Below are positions 1 to 8,113 of a stretch of 64,000 nt of DNA, piece after piece. The notes under the pieces were generated by a model, which did no database searches, was not told the DNA's origin, and was given only the letters and a program-made list of their open reading frames with translations. Both the position numbers and the translations under genes were made by a program. Source of the stretch: JABFRJ01 sp963847145 (GTDB taxonomy: Bacteria; Pseudomonadota; Alphaproteobacteria; Rhizobiales; Hyphomicrobiaceae); NCBI GenBank assembly GCA_963847145.1, contig CAWJYN010000007.1, positions 620,001-684,000 of the forward strand. Direction: 5' to 3'. Each line of letters starts with the position of its first letter. Position 1 is the stretch's first letter.

Positions 1-27
1 GGGTTAGGCGCCTTCGCGCCGTAACCC
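1..27. repeat. REP-like palindrome
   Basis: The first 27 bases form a hairpin: GGGTTA (1-6) pairs with TAACCC (22-27), and GGCGC (7-11) with GCGCC (16-20), leaving one bulged G and a CTTC loop. Palindromes of this GGGTTA...TAACCC kind are scattered between genes in Hyphomicrobiales genomes. It sits 67 bases beyond the end of the leftward hydrolase gene and could act as its terminator. Only one copy was seen in the window. Confidence 0.45.
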
Positions 28-93
28 AACACATCGCGTGGCCATGTTGGGGTACACTGCTGAAACGCAGCCAACCCAACACAACAGCGCTTT

Positions 94-1053
94 TCACGCC
101 GCTGCCTTGAGGCCGTCGGTATAGGCATCGAACGAGGCCCAGAACCGGCCACGGATCTCGTCGGTTTCCTGCAGAACCTCGTGTTTGGAGGTGCCGATCA
201 GCGCCAGCGTGCCGAGTTTCAGCCGCGGTACGAAATCTTCGATGGTCTGGGTGGAGACGACGGTGTCGCGGCCAGCGGCGACCATCAACACCGGCAGGCG
301 CATGCGGGCAGGATAGTCGGGCGCGGCCAGCATGGCACACGATCTGAGTGCGGCGCGCAGCCAGCCGATCGTCGGCGGGCCGAGTGCCAGTTCCGGGGCA
401 GCTGCCACCACAGCGGCTGCGCGATTGTAGCGTTCGCGGTCCGACGTCACTTCGTTGGTCTCGAAAGGCGCCTCGGTCATCGGCCGCTGCGGCGAGAGGG
501 GCACGAACGGCGACGTGGCGCCAAGGCCGGCTGCAATTTCAACGAGAGCACGCACCAGCGGTTTCGGCAATTTTAGCTGCTTGGGTGCGATTTCAAGCAT
601 GGCGCCGATCAGAATCATGCGCTCGAACGGGCACTCCGCAACGCCGGCGATCCTGACCAGAATATGGCTGCCGAGCGAGTGGCCGAGCGCCACATAAGGC
701 TTCGGCATGTGTGGCATCACCACTTCCTTCATGAACAGCGCGAGATCGTAATCATAGTCGCGGAAGTGGCGCACATGGCCCTTGAGCGGATTGTCGAGCA
801 GCCGTTTGGAGCCGCCTTGGCAGCGTAGATCCATGATGGCGACGGCAAAGCCGCGGCGGCGCAAATCGGCGACGGTTTCGAAGTACTTCTCGATGAACTC
901 ACTGCGTCCGCTGACGATGACCACCGTGCCGCGGCAGGTGCCGGTTGTCTCGGTCCAACGCGCATAGCGGAGCGGTGCGCCATCGTAGCCCTGAAAGAGC
1001 CCGGCGATGGCGCCGCTGGGAACAGGATTGCGGGCAAGCGCGACAAGGGTCAT
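94..1053 (-). CDS. alpha/beta hydrolase, lysophospholipase (PldB-like)
   Basis: A 319-residue alpha/beta hydrolase of the monoacylglycerol lipase / lysophospholipase family, expected to hydrolyse a carboxyl ester of a lipid. The nucleophile elbow GHSLGS lies at residues 124-129 with the catalytic Ser at 126. A late Asp (in AAGRDTVV) and a His (in TSKHEVL) fit the rest of the triad. The upstream open frame runs to 1191, but that extension is Arg-rich and overlaps the promoter region of the divergent acetyltransferase, so the internal ATG at 1053 (MTLVALARNP) is preferred. No signal peptide is visible, so it is probably cytoplasmic or peripherally membrane-bound. The exact substrate cannot be read from the sequence. 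Confidence 0.85.
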   Translation of the reverse strand: MTLVALARNPVPSGAIAGLFQGYDGAPLRYARWTETTGTCRGTVVIVSGRSEFIEKYFETVADLRRRGFAVAIMDLRCQGGSKRLLDNPLKGHVRHFRDYDYDLALFMKEVVMPHMPKPYVALGHSLGSHILVRIAGVAECPFERMILIGAMLEIAPKQLKLPKPLVRALVEIAAGLGATSPFVPLSPQRPMTEAPFETNEVTSDRERYNRAAAVVAAAPELALGPPTIGWLRAALRSCAMLAAPDYPARMRLPVLMVAAGRDTVVSTQTIEDFVPRLKLGTLALIGTSKHEVLQETDEIRGRFWASFDAYTDGLKAAA

Positions 1054-1212
1054 GTACGGCGGTTCCGAATAGGGTGCGGGTGCGTCGCTGCGCTCGTGTC
1101 TGCCGGCGCGATTCGCCAGCGACAGTCGCTTGTGTGTATGCCACAGCGGCGTACGCACGGCCATTGCCTCGCGACGTTGCGTGACTGTCACTCTTGCTCT
1201 GGTCTACTCTGC

Positions 1213-1758
1213 ATGTCCCACCCGTTTGCGACTGCTCCTGCCGCCATTCCGGTTTCCGATCCGGCAGTGTTTGCGTCGCGTGCCGTGGTGCCCGACGATC
1301 TGGCGGCGATTGATGCCTTGCATGATGCGGTGTTTGGTCCTGGTGCGCTGACGCGGACGGCCTATCGCGTGCGTGAAGGGCAGCCCTCTTTCACGGCACA
1401 GTGCCGGGTGCTGTTCGATGGTGGCGCGTTGGTCGCATCGCTGCGTTTCACCGCGATTCGAATCGGTGGCATGGGCGGTGTGTTGATGCTCGGCCCGCTT
1501 GGCGTGGCCAGCGCTTATGCCAACCAGGGCCATGGCCGGCGGCTACTGGCTGAGGGGCTCGCGTCGGCGCGCGTGGCTGGCATCCGCGCCGTGCTGCTGG
1601 TCGGCGATCAGTCCTACTACGCCCGTTTTGGCTTTGAACGCGTGGCGCCGGACCGCATCGACATGCCTGGTCCGGTCGACCCGGCACGGCTGCTGCTGGC
1701 TGAACTCGTGGTGGGCGCCGGTGCCACATTGCTAGGCCGCGTCACCGGCGGGGCATGA
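1213..1758 (+). CDS. GNAT-family N-acetyltransferase
   Basis: A 181-residue GNAT acetyltransferase. The central motif A is recognisable as GVASAYANQGHGRRLLAEGL (the acetyl-CoA pyrophosphate loop), followed by a strand and the segment VGDQSYYARFGFERV typical of YhbS-type members. The preferred start is ATG 1213 (MSHPFATAP). The longer open frame from 1096 overlaps the divergent hydrolase leader and has low-complexity translation. The gene stands alone, divergent from the hydrolase and convergent with the BMP importer operon. Substrate unknown. Confidence 0.85.
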   Translation: MSHPFATAPAAIPVSDPAVFASRAVVPDDLAAIDALHDAVFGPGALTRTAYRVREGQPSFTAQCRVLFDGGALVASLRFTAIRIGGMGGVLMLGPLGVASAYANQGHGRRLLAEGLASARVAGIRAVLLVGDQSYYARFGFERVAPDRIDMPGPVDPARLLLAELVVGAGATLLGRVTGGA

Positions 1759-1810
1759 TGGGTGCTGGCTTGGTTTGCCGGCCAGGTTTGGTTCAAGGCG
1801 AACGCACGGG

Positions 1811-1854
1811 CTCAAAAGCAAACGCGCCAAACCAGGCTGTTCCGGTTTGGCGCG
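1811..1854 (-). terminator. Rho-independent terminator of the BMP importer operon
   Basis: A perfect 11-bp inverted repeat (CGCGCCAAACC at 1823-1833 and GGTTTGGCGCG at 1844-1854) with a 10-base loop. It lies just past the stop codon of the leftward substrate-binding gene. Read on the minus strand the stem is followed by a T-rich stretch (TTTGCTTTTGAGC), as expected of an intrinsic terminator. It may also serve the convergent acetyltransferase gene. Confidence 0.75.
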
Positions 1855-1879
1855 CTGTGTTGTGTCAATCAGCGTCCGC

Positions 1880-2965
1880 TTACTTCGGCAGCACGCCGTC
1901 GATGCCTTCGACGTAGAAGTTCATACCGGCGAGGTCCTTGTCGGCGATCTTTTCGCCAGCTTTCAGGAATTCGCTGCCGTCCTGTTTCTTGAGCGGACCC
2001 GTGAAGGGGTGCAGCTCACCGGACGTGATCTTGGCTTTGGCCGCGTCTGCCAGCGCTTTTGCGTCGGCTGCGACGCCTGGACCATACGACGGCAGATCGA
2101 GCATGCCGGAGTTAAACCCGCCCCACACGTCACCGGATTTCCAGCTGCCGTCGATCGCTGCCTTGACGCGGCCGATGTAGTAGCCGTTCCAGTTGTTGAC
2201 GATCGAGGTCAGGATCGAGTTCGGCCCGAACGCTTTCATGTCTGAGGCCTGACCGATGGCGAACAGCTTGCGCTCTTCGGCGAACTTCACCGGCGCGGGG
2301 CTGTCGGTATGCTGCATGATGATGTCGGCGCCCTGGTCGGCGAGCGCCTTGGCGGCGTCCGATTCCTTGCCCGGATCAAACCACGTCGACACCCAGATGA
2401 TCTTCATCTTGATGTTGGGGTTGACCGACTTTGCGCCAAGAAACGCTGCGTTCATTCCCATGACCACTTCGGGGATCGGGAACGAGCCGATGTAGCCGAT
2501 GGTGCCGCCTTTCGAGGCTTTTGCGGCCAGTATGCCGGCGACGTAGCGGCCTTCGTAGTAGCGGATGTTGGCGGTCGCGACGTTTTCAGCCTGCTTGAAG
2601 CCGGAGATGTGCTCGAACTTGATCTTCGGATATTTGGCCGCGACCTTGATGGTCGGGTTCATGAAGCCAAACGACGTTGTGAAAATGATGTCGTTGCCGC
2701 CAGCTGCCAACTGGTCGATGACGCGCTCGGCGTCGGGGCCCTCCGGCACGTTTTCAACGAACGTGGTTTCGACCTTGTCGCCGAATTCCTTCTTTACGGC
2801 CAGCAGACCCTGGTGGTGCTGATAGCTCCAGCCGTGATCGCCGATCGGGCCGACATAGACGAAGGCAACCTTGGCCGGCTTGGTCTGAGCGATGGCACCA
2901 CCGATACCAGCGGCCACGCCGGCAGCGAGCGCTGCTGCGCCTAAAACAATTCTGCGATCGATCAT
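1880..2965 (-). CDS. BMP-family ABC transporter substrate-binding protein
   Basis: A 361-residue periplasmic binding protein of the BMP / PnrA (basic membrane protein) family, which delivers purine nucleosides or related compounds to an ABC importer. The N-terminus MIDRRIVLGAAALAAG is a signal peptide ending near AIAQ. Family features include GPIGDHGWSYQHHQG near the start of the mature domain and the strand motif FTTSFGFMNP. ATG 2965 is chosen because GGGAG lies 8-12 bases upstream; the longer frame uses a TTG overlapping that ribosome-binding site. It is the last gene of an operon whose order on the minus strand is ATPase, fused permease, binding protein, and is followed by a strong terminator. 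Confidence 0.9.
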   Translation of the reverse strand: MIDRRIVLGAAALAAGVAAGIGGAIAQTKPAKVAFVYVGPIGDHGWSYQHHQGLLAVKKEFGDKVETTFVENVPEGPDAERVIDQLAAGGNDIIFTTSFGFMNPTIKVAAKYPKIKFEHISGFKQAENVATANIRYYEGRYVAGILAAKASKGGTIGYIGSFPIPEVVMGMNAAFLGAKSVNPNIKMKIIWVSTWFDPGKESDAAKALADQGADIIMQHTDSPAPVKFAEERKLFAIGQASDMKAFGPNSILTSIVNNWNGYYIGRVKAAIDGSWKSGDVWGGFNSGMLDLPSYGPGVAADAKALADAAKAKITSGELHPFTGPLKKQDGSEFLKAGEKIADKDLAGMNFYVEGIDGVLPK

Positions 2966-3011
2966 GTAACGGTCTCCCAACCTTGATCCACGGCAAATGT
3001 CCTGCCTGGCC

Positions 3012-5009
3012 TTATGCTGATCCAGTGAACACTTTGCCCAAACTCTGCGGTGCCCGAAGAGCTCCCCCCGCGCCGCCGCGTGAGATCAGCACCAATACGC
3101 CAATCGTGGCGAGATATGGCAGCATCGACAGGATTTGCGCATCGATTTTAAGCCCGAACCCCTGTGAATGAAGTTGCAAAATGCTGATCCCGCCGAACAA
3201 AAACGCGCCGGCCAGCACCCGGAACGGCCGCCATGCGGCAAAAACGACCAGCGCCAGCGCGATCCAGCCGCGCCCGGCCGTCATGCGCTCGACCCAGAAC
3301 GGCGTCTGCACGAGGCTCAGGTAGGCCCCACCAAGACCGGCCATCGCGCCGCCGAATGCCAATGCTGTCAGACGCACGCGCACCACCGGATAGCCGATGG
3401 CGTGCGCCGCATCATGGTTTTCGCCGACAGCGCGCAGGATCAGCCCACCGCGGGTGCGCGTGAGGAACAGGTGCACACCAACAACCAGCGCGAATGTCAG
3501 CAGCATCAGCCCATCGATGCCTGCAAAAAAGCGTCCGGGGAGGCCGAGCGCGTCGAGCCGCGGAAACGTGCCGGCCGTTTGCCCCGTGAAGCCCGCGCCA
3601 AACAGCGCCGACAGCCCCAGACCGAACAGCGTCAACGCCAAACCGGTCGCCACCTGGTTCGACAGCAGCACTTGCGTTAGCAGGCCGAACAGCAGCCCCA
3701 TCACCATCGCGGCCAGGATCGCCGCCAAGAATCCGATCATGGAGCTGCCCGTGGCGATCTTTGCCGCGAAGCCTGCGAATGCGCCGATCACCATCATGCC
3801 TTCGACGCCGAGGTTCAGAACGCCGGACTTCTCGACCACAAGCTCGCCAAGGGCCGCCAGGATCAGCGGCGTGGCCGCCACCAGAAGCCCCGTCAGAATA
3901 CCGGCAATCAGATCGAAGGACATCAGGAAGCCTCCACTAGCGCGGCGGCCGAGCCGGAGGCGATGAGTAACCAGCACGTCGGTTGCCAGCAAGAAAAACA
4001 GCAGCAGACCTTGGAACACCGACGTCGTCGCCGAGGGCAGGCTCATCGTGATCTGCGCCGTCTCGCCGCCAATATACGTGAGCCCCAGCAGTAGCCCCGC
4101 CGCCAGAATGCCGAACGGCTGCAGCCGTCCGAGAAACGCGACGATGATTGCCGAGAAGCCATAGCCAGATGGTAACTGCGGTACCAATTGCCCAACGGGT
4201 CCGGCCGCTTCGAATACGCCCGCCAGCCCGGCCAGCCCGCCCGAAATCGCAAAACACAGCCACACCACCCGACGCTCCGGAATACCCGCAAATGCTGCGG
4301 CGCGCGGCGCATCGCCATAAACGCGGGTGACGAAGCCGAGCATGTGGCGGGTGACTAGAATATGCGCGACAACCGTCACGCCGATGGCCATCAGAAAGCC
4401 GATGTGCGCGCGCGTGCCAGCGATCAGCCCCGGCAGCAGCGCTGCCGGCTGAAACAACCGGCTCTCTGGAAAATTGAAACTCTGCGGATCACGCAGCGGG
4501 CCTTGCACCAGCAGCCCGAGCAACAGGATCGCGACATAGACCAGCATCAGGCTGGTGAGGATTTCATTGGTCTTGAAGCGCGTGCGCAACAACGCCGGGA
4601 TCGCCGCCCACGCCATGCCTGCAGCCATGCCTGCCAGCATCATCACCGGCAGCAACCAAACGCCCCCACCCGGATAGGCCCACAGCGCGACCGAGCCGCC
4701 CGCCAGCGCGCCGATCGTGAACTGCCCCTCCGCGCCGATGTTCCAGATGCCGGCGCGAAAGCCGACAGCCAAACCGGTCGCGATCAAGATCAGCGGCGTC
4801 GATTTCACCGTCAGCTCTGCAAGCCCGCGCACACTTGTCAGTGGCGTGATGAAGATCGTGGTCAGCGCCTTCAACGGGTTCTTGCCCAACAGCCAGAACA
4901 GCACCACGCCCGCCAACAGCGTCAGTACAAACGCGATGAATGGAGTCGCAAACAGCATTGTGCGCGACGGCTCGCGGCGCGGTTCGAGGGCGATCCATGC
5001 TCTAGACAT
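3012..5009 (-). CDS. fused double permease of BMP-type ABC importer
   Basis: A 665-residue integral membrane protein that joins the two permeases normally encoded by separate genes (NupP-like and NupQ-like, BPD_transp_2 family). Residues 1-355 match the first permease (WNIGAEGQFTIGAL, the TNEILTSLMLVYVA coupling segment). Residues from about 363 match the second (SGVLNLGVEGMMVIGAFAGF, RAVGENHDAAHAIGYPV). The junction reads RLGRRASGGFLMSFDL. A ribosome-binding site GGAGG and an ATG at 3923 survive inside the frame, so the second permease could still be translated separately. The start ATG overlaps the end of the ATPase gene by 8 bases. Each half has about 8-10 membrane segments. Confidence 0.85.
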   Translation of the reverse strand: MSRAWIALEPRREPSRTMLFATPFIAFVLTLLAGVVLFWLLGKNPLKALTTIFITPLTSVRGLAELTVKSTPLILIATGLAVGFRAGIWNIGAEGQFTIGALAGGSVALWAYPGGGVWLLPVMMLAGMAAGMAWAAIPALLRTRFKTNEILTSLMLVYVAILLLGLLVQGPLRDPQSFNFPESRLFQPAALLPGLIAGTRAHIGFLMAIGVTVVAHILVTRHMLGFVTRVYGDAPRAAAFAGIPERRVVWLCFAISGGLAGLAGVFEAAGPVGQLVPQLPSGYGFSAIIVAFLGRLQPFGILAAGLLLGLTYIGGETAQITMSLPSATTSVFQGLLLFFLLATDVLVTHRLRLGRRASGGFLMSFDLIAGILTGLLVAATPLILAALGELVVEKSGVLNLGVEGMMVIGAFAGFAAKIATGSSMIGFLAAILAAMVMGLLFGLLTQVLLSNQVATGLALTLFGLGLSALFGAGFTGQTAGTFPRLDALGLPGRFFAGIDGLMLLTFALVVGVHLFLTRTRGGLILRAVGENHDAAHAIGYPVVRVRLTALAFGGAMAGLGGAYLSLVQTPFWVERMTAGRGWIALALVVFAAWRPFRVLAGAFLFGGISILQLHSQGFGLKIDAQILSMLPYLATIGVLVLISRGGAGGALRAPQSLGKVFTGSA

Positions 5010-6546
5010 GGGTTACATCCGCGACCAGCGCGCCGTGCGGTTTCATGTGAACGCCATGCCCGCCCATCGCGCGGCCGATGCCTTCGATCGTCAACGACGC
5101 GACCGGTTCCGCAGCGGTCAGCTGCCCGCCGGCAATGACTGCGATGCGCGTTGAAATCTGGAACAACTCATCCAAATCCTGGCTGATGATGACGACTGCT
5201 GCGCCCTGCTCGGCGCGGGTGAAGATCGCCTGATGGATCGCCGCTGCTGCGCCCGCGTCGACGCCCCACGTTGGTTGGCTGGCGATGAAGATTTTGGGTT
5301 CAGCCAACATCTCGCGGCCGACCACGTATTTTTGCAGATTGCCACCCGAGAGGCTGCGGGCGGTTCTTTCGACGCCGGCTGTTCTGACATCAAAGGCGGC
5401 AACGATGTCGTTGGCCCGCGCGTGTGCCGCGCTCCAATCAATCATGCCAGACCGACTTACGGTGCGCGACGACAGCAGCACGTTCTCGACCAGTGACAGG
5501 CCTGGCACAGCCCCATGACCCAGCCGCTCTTCTGGCACAAAGGCGCAACCGCGCGTGCGCCGCGCCGCCGGGCCATCATGCCCTGCCGGCACGCTGTCGA
5601 TCTTGATCGTTTCAGCCCGCGCTGCCAAGCGCTCGCCGATCAACGCTTGCATCAGTTCAGTTTGGCCATTACCCGCCACCCCCGCGATGCCCAGCACTTC
5701 GCCACCACGCACCTCAAAGCTGATGCCCGCCAGCGACGTGCCGAACGGGGTCGCTGACGGCATGCTCAAATCGCAGACCGCAAGCCGGAGCGGGCCGGTC
5801 TTGCCAGCGCGGCGCTTGGGCGCTGCCAGCGTGGTGCCGATCATCATCTCAGCCAAGCTGCGGGCGCTTTCGGTGCGCGGATCACACGTCGCCACGACGC
5901 GGCCGCCGCGTAGCACGGTGGCGCGCTCGCATAGCGCACGGATCTCTTCCATCTTGTGGGAAATATAAAGAATTGAGCGACCCTCGGCGGCCAGCGCGCG
6001 GAGTGTCTCAAACAGTTTGCTCGCTTCCTGCGGTGTCAGCACCGACGTCGGCTCGTCCATGATGATCAGCCGCGGGTTTTGCAGCAGGCACCGGACGATC
6101 TCGATCCGCTGGCGCTCGCCGACCGACAGTTCGCCGACCCGCCGCGCCGGATCAATCTCGATGCCGTAGCCGCGCGAGACCTGCGTGATGCGACCGGCGA
6201 GATCTCCCCGCGCCGCCTCGGCTGGCAGCCCTAGGGCTACGTTCTCAGCCACCGTCAGCGCCTCAAACAACGAGAAATGCTGAAACACCAGCCCGACGCC
6301 GCGAGTGCGCGCTTCGGCCGGCTTGCGCGGGGCATAGGCCGCGCTGTCGAGGGTCATCGATCCGCCGTCGGCCATCACCAGCCCGTAGACCATCTTCACC
6401 AACGTCGATTTGCCCGCACCGTTTTCGCCGAGCAGCGCATGAATTTCGCCCGGCCCAACGGTCAGCGACACCCCGTCGACTGCTTTGACACCTGGATACG
6501 ACTTGGATAGCCCGTCGAGGACGAGCAATGGCGTTGCTGCTGGCAC
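5002..6546 (-). CDS. ABC importer ATPase with two nucleotide-binding domains (NupO-like)
   Basis: A 514-residue tandem ATPase energising nucleoside-type uptake with the two neighbouring genes. Domain 1 has Walker A GENGAGKST (about residues 40-48), signature LSVGERQRIEIV and Walker B LIIMDEPTSVL. Domain 2 has a degenerate Walker A (GVAGNGQTELMQAL), as in ribose and BMP transporters, signature LSGGNLQKYVVGRE and a Walker B ending ASQPTWGVD. The GTG at 6546 (VPAATPLLVLDGL) is chosen because GGGGGGAG stands 5 bases upstream and family homology begins directly after. The frame stays open to a GTG at 6669 with unrelated sequence. First gene of the operon, facing away from tRNA-Thr. Confidence 0.88.
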   Translation of the reverse strand: MPAATPLLVLDGLSKSYPGVKAVDGVSLTVGPGEIHALLGENGAGKSTLVKMVYGLVMADGGSMTLDSAAYAPRKPAEARTRGVGLVFQHFSLFEALTVAENVALGLPAEAARGDLAGRITQVSRGYGIEIDPARRVGELSVGERQRIEIVRCLLQNPRLIIMDEPTSVLTPQEASKLFETLRALAAEGRSILYISHKMEEIRALCERATVLRGGRVVATCDPRTESARSLAEMMIGTTLAAPKRRAGKTGPLRLAVCDLSMPSATPFGTSLAGISFEVRGGEVLGIAGVAGNGQTELMQALIGERLAARAETIKIDSVPAGHDGPAARRTRGCAFVPEERLGHGAVPGLSLVENVLLSSRTVSRSGMIDWSAAHARANDIVAAFDVRTAGVERTARSLSGGNLQKYVVGREMLAEPKIFIASQPTWGVDAGAAAAIHQAIFTRAEQGAAVVIISQDLDELFQISTRIAVIAGGQLTAAEPVASLTIEGIGRAMGGHGVHMKPHGALVADVTHV

Positions 6547-6748
6547 TGTCGCTCCCCCCGTCTGAACCTGCGGTGGCTCACTCTGGCTGATCCCGGCAGA
6601 CCGGTAGACGGCCCGCCCGCGGAACTCAAGCCGGATGCCGGTCTGCGGCTGTCGCGCTGGCGGCGGCACAGTCGCGCGGGGGGGGCGTGCGGCATGGACG
6701 TACTAAACCTTGACGCGGGCAGCCTACCGTGGATATGCCCTGCCGTAT

Positions 6749-6823
6749 GCCGGTTTAGCTCAGCGGTAGAGCAGCGGTTTTGTAAACCGAAGGTCGGGGG
6801 TTCAATCCCCTCAACCGGCACCA
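6749..6823 (+). tRNA. tRNA-Thr (anticodon TGT)
   Basis: A complete cloverleaf of 75 bases including an encoded CCA. The acceptor stem GCCGGTT pairs perfectly with AACCGGC, and the D arm is GCTC/GAGC. The anticodon loop TTTGTAA holds TGT, reading ACA codons for threonine. The T arm GGGGG-TTCAATC-CCCTC has one G-T pair. The top pair of the anticodon stem is a G-A mismatch. It lies at the edge between ordinary genes and the long oxygen/nitrate gene block. I found no second copy of its 3' end in the window. Confidence 0.95.
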
Positions 6824-7313
6824 GCTATTTCAAAGACTTAGTAGCGCCTCGCCATAGGACGGGCCCGAAAAGGTTGCGGACAGGTTGTCGCGCCGAAGGG
6901 GCTGGCCATTCGATTTTCAGCTTACTGCTTCATCTTGCTGGCCGTCCCGAAGCGACAATCAAAGAATGCTGAAAAGGTGCGCATCACATCATGAATCACT
7001 TACGGTGATTGAAGATAAGAACCTTGTGCAGAGAGACCATAGATCGCTTTCAGTGGTGTCCGCGTCTCGTTCCGTATCGAGCATGCCGGCCTCGCCGACC
7101 TCGCCGGCTCCGTCGAATTGGCCCCCTGAGACAGAAGCGATGTTTGCCTGAGGTTGCCGCGATGCAGCATGATCTGGATCAGCAGCCCTGAACGGACGTG
7201 GGGTCCAATTGTGTTGTTGGCGTTGGGCTGTACTGAGCCGCGCCGCCGACCAGTCCTCAAACGGAGGTAGTTGTCTGCATATTCACCGTGGCGGCCGCCC
7301 GTATCGCCACGGA
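6824..7313. other. intergenic stretch without a recognisable gene
   Basis: About 490 bases between tRNA-Thr and the first FixK-type box. Short frames here have no family resemblance and poor starts. A small inverted repeat AATCAC-TTACG-GTGATT lies near 6991-7007, and a weak FNR-like sequence (ATGATCTGGATCAG) near 7168-7181. Nothing else is supported. Confidence 0.5.
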
Positions 7314-7327
7314 TTGACCGTGATCAA
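7314..7327. promoter_or_regulatory. FixK/FNR-type box
   Basis: TTGACCGTGATCAA: one mismatch from the palindromic consensus TTGAT-N4-ATCAA. It lies 59 bases before the first small rightward frame at 7386 and is the outermost box of the cluster. Confidence 0.6.
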
Positions 7328-7385
7328 GGTCACGTGAGCAGCGCTGGGGATTAAGCTCCAGCTGGAGACCCCGCCTCTACTCAGG

Positions 7386-7688
7386 ATGGGCATAGTGGAC
7401 AATGTGATCAGTACAACCACTTCGACGTCCCTTGATTGGCACCGAAAGCCTGACGAACCTCCGGGAGCGCCGATGGGTGGCGTCAATCGTGTAAAAAATT
7501 TCGCTGTGATGTCGACATTGGCGGACCTGTGGCGCGGCCGGTGTTGTGCGACACCGCAGGCGCTCGCCGTCTTCCTGTTCGTTCCCGCGGGCGTCGGACT
7601 ATCGATCGGTAGCATCGCGTTGCTTCTGCTGCCGGCAGCGCTGGTGGCAGTCATTGTTCAGGCGGCCTTGGGCAGGAGATGGCCATGA
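7386..7688 (+). CDS. small hypothetical membrane protein
   Basis: A frame of up to 100 codons downstream of a FixK-type box. The N-terminal part is polar and not convincing. The C-terminal part (from about residue 57, AVFLFVPAGVGLSIGSIA...) contains one or two hydrophobic segments. Alternative starts are ATG 7473 and ATG 7509. Its end overlaps the start of the next small membrane gene by 4 bases, suggesting coupling. Not recognised as any named family. Confidence 0.4.
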   Translation: MGIVDNVISTTTSTSLDWHRKPDEPPGAPMGGVNRVKNFAVMSTLADLWRGRCCATPQALAVFLFVPAGVGLSIGSIALLLLPAALVAVIVQAALGRRWP

Positions 7689-7909
7689 TGCACGAATGGG
7701 GTTATGGGATGGGCTTCCCCATGGGCCCATTAGGCATGTTGATCATCGCCGCTCTGCTGGTAGTGCCGTTCTGGCGCATCTGCGAGCGTCTTGGGATTCC
7801 GGGCGTGACGGCACTTCTGATCATCGTCCCGATGGTCAACATCGTGTTCCTCTACTGGCTCGCGTTTGCCGAATGGCCCGCGCGAAAACCGGATCTTCCA
7901 GCAGCTTGA
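7685..7909 (+). CDS. small two-helix membrane protein
   Basis: A 74-residue protein with a Gly/Met-rich N-terminus (MMHEWGYGMGFPMGPLGM) followed by two hydrophobic helices (LIIAALLVVPFWRIC and GVTALLIIVPMVNIVFLYWLAF). ATG 7685 is preferred because AGGAG lies 6 bases upstream; the ATG at 7679 is too close to that site. Short proteins of this design occur next to respiratory and cation-pump genes, but the family function is unknown to me. Confidence 0.6.
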   Translation: MMHEWGYGMGFPMGPLGMLIIAALLVVPFWRICERLGIPGVTALLIIVPMVNIVFLYWLAFAEWPARKPDLPAA

Positions 7910-8069
7910 CGCGCACGGGTTGCGCCCCACCAAGGTCTCGAACCGAGGCTGGCGCGGCGTTGCGCTGTTGCCAAACGGCTGCTGGACCATTCTGCTACTC
8001 ACCATGGCGATCGTTGTCGTGACGGTGCACGTTGTGAAAGCGTGGTTTGTCCGCCGCTGGGGCCTATGA
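7866..8069 (+). CDS. possible small membrane protein
   Basis: A 67-codon frame with a TTG start inside the end of the previous gene. It has one convincing transmembrane stretch (CWTILLLTMAIVVVTVHVVKAWF). No good ribosome-binding site is seen and the N-terminal half may not be translated. It ends 45 bases before the convergent cation ATPase. Kept only because of the membrane helix and its position. Confidence 0.25.
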   Translation: MPNGPRENRIFQQLDAHGLRPTKVSNRGWRGVALLPNGCWTILLLTMAIVVVTVHVVKAWFVRRWGL

Positions 8070-8113
8070 ACCGCAGTGGAGAGGGCATTTCCTTTCTTAT
8101 GAGTTGCGTGGTC

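Noticed and set aside
4362..5138. A 258-codon rightward frame opposite the fused permease
   Set aside because: Translation is Arg/Gln/His-rich without family resemblance. The other strand encodes a clear double permease and overlaps the ATPase gene as operons do.
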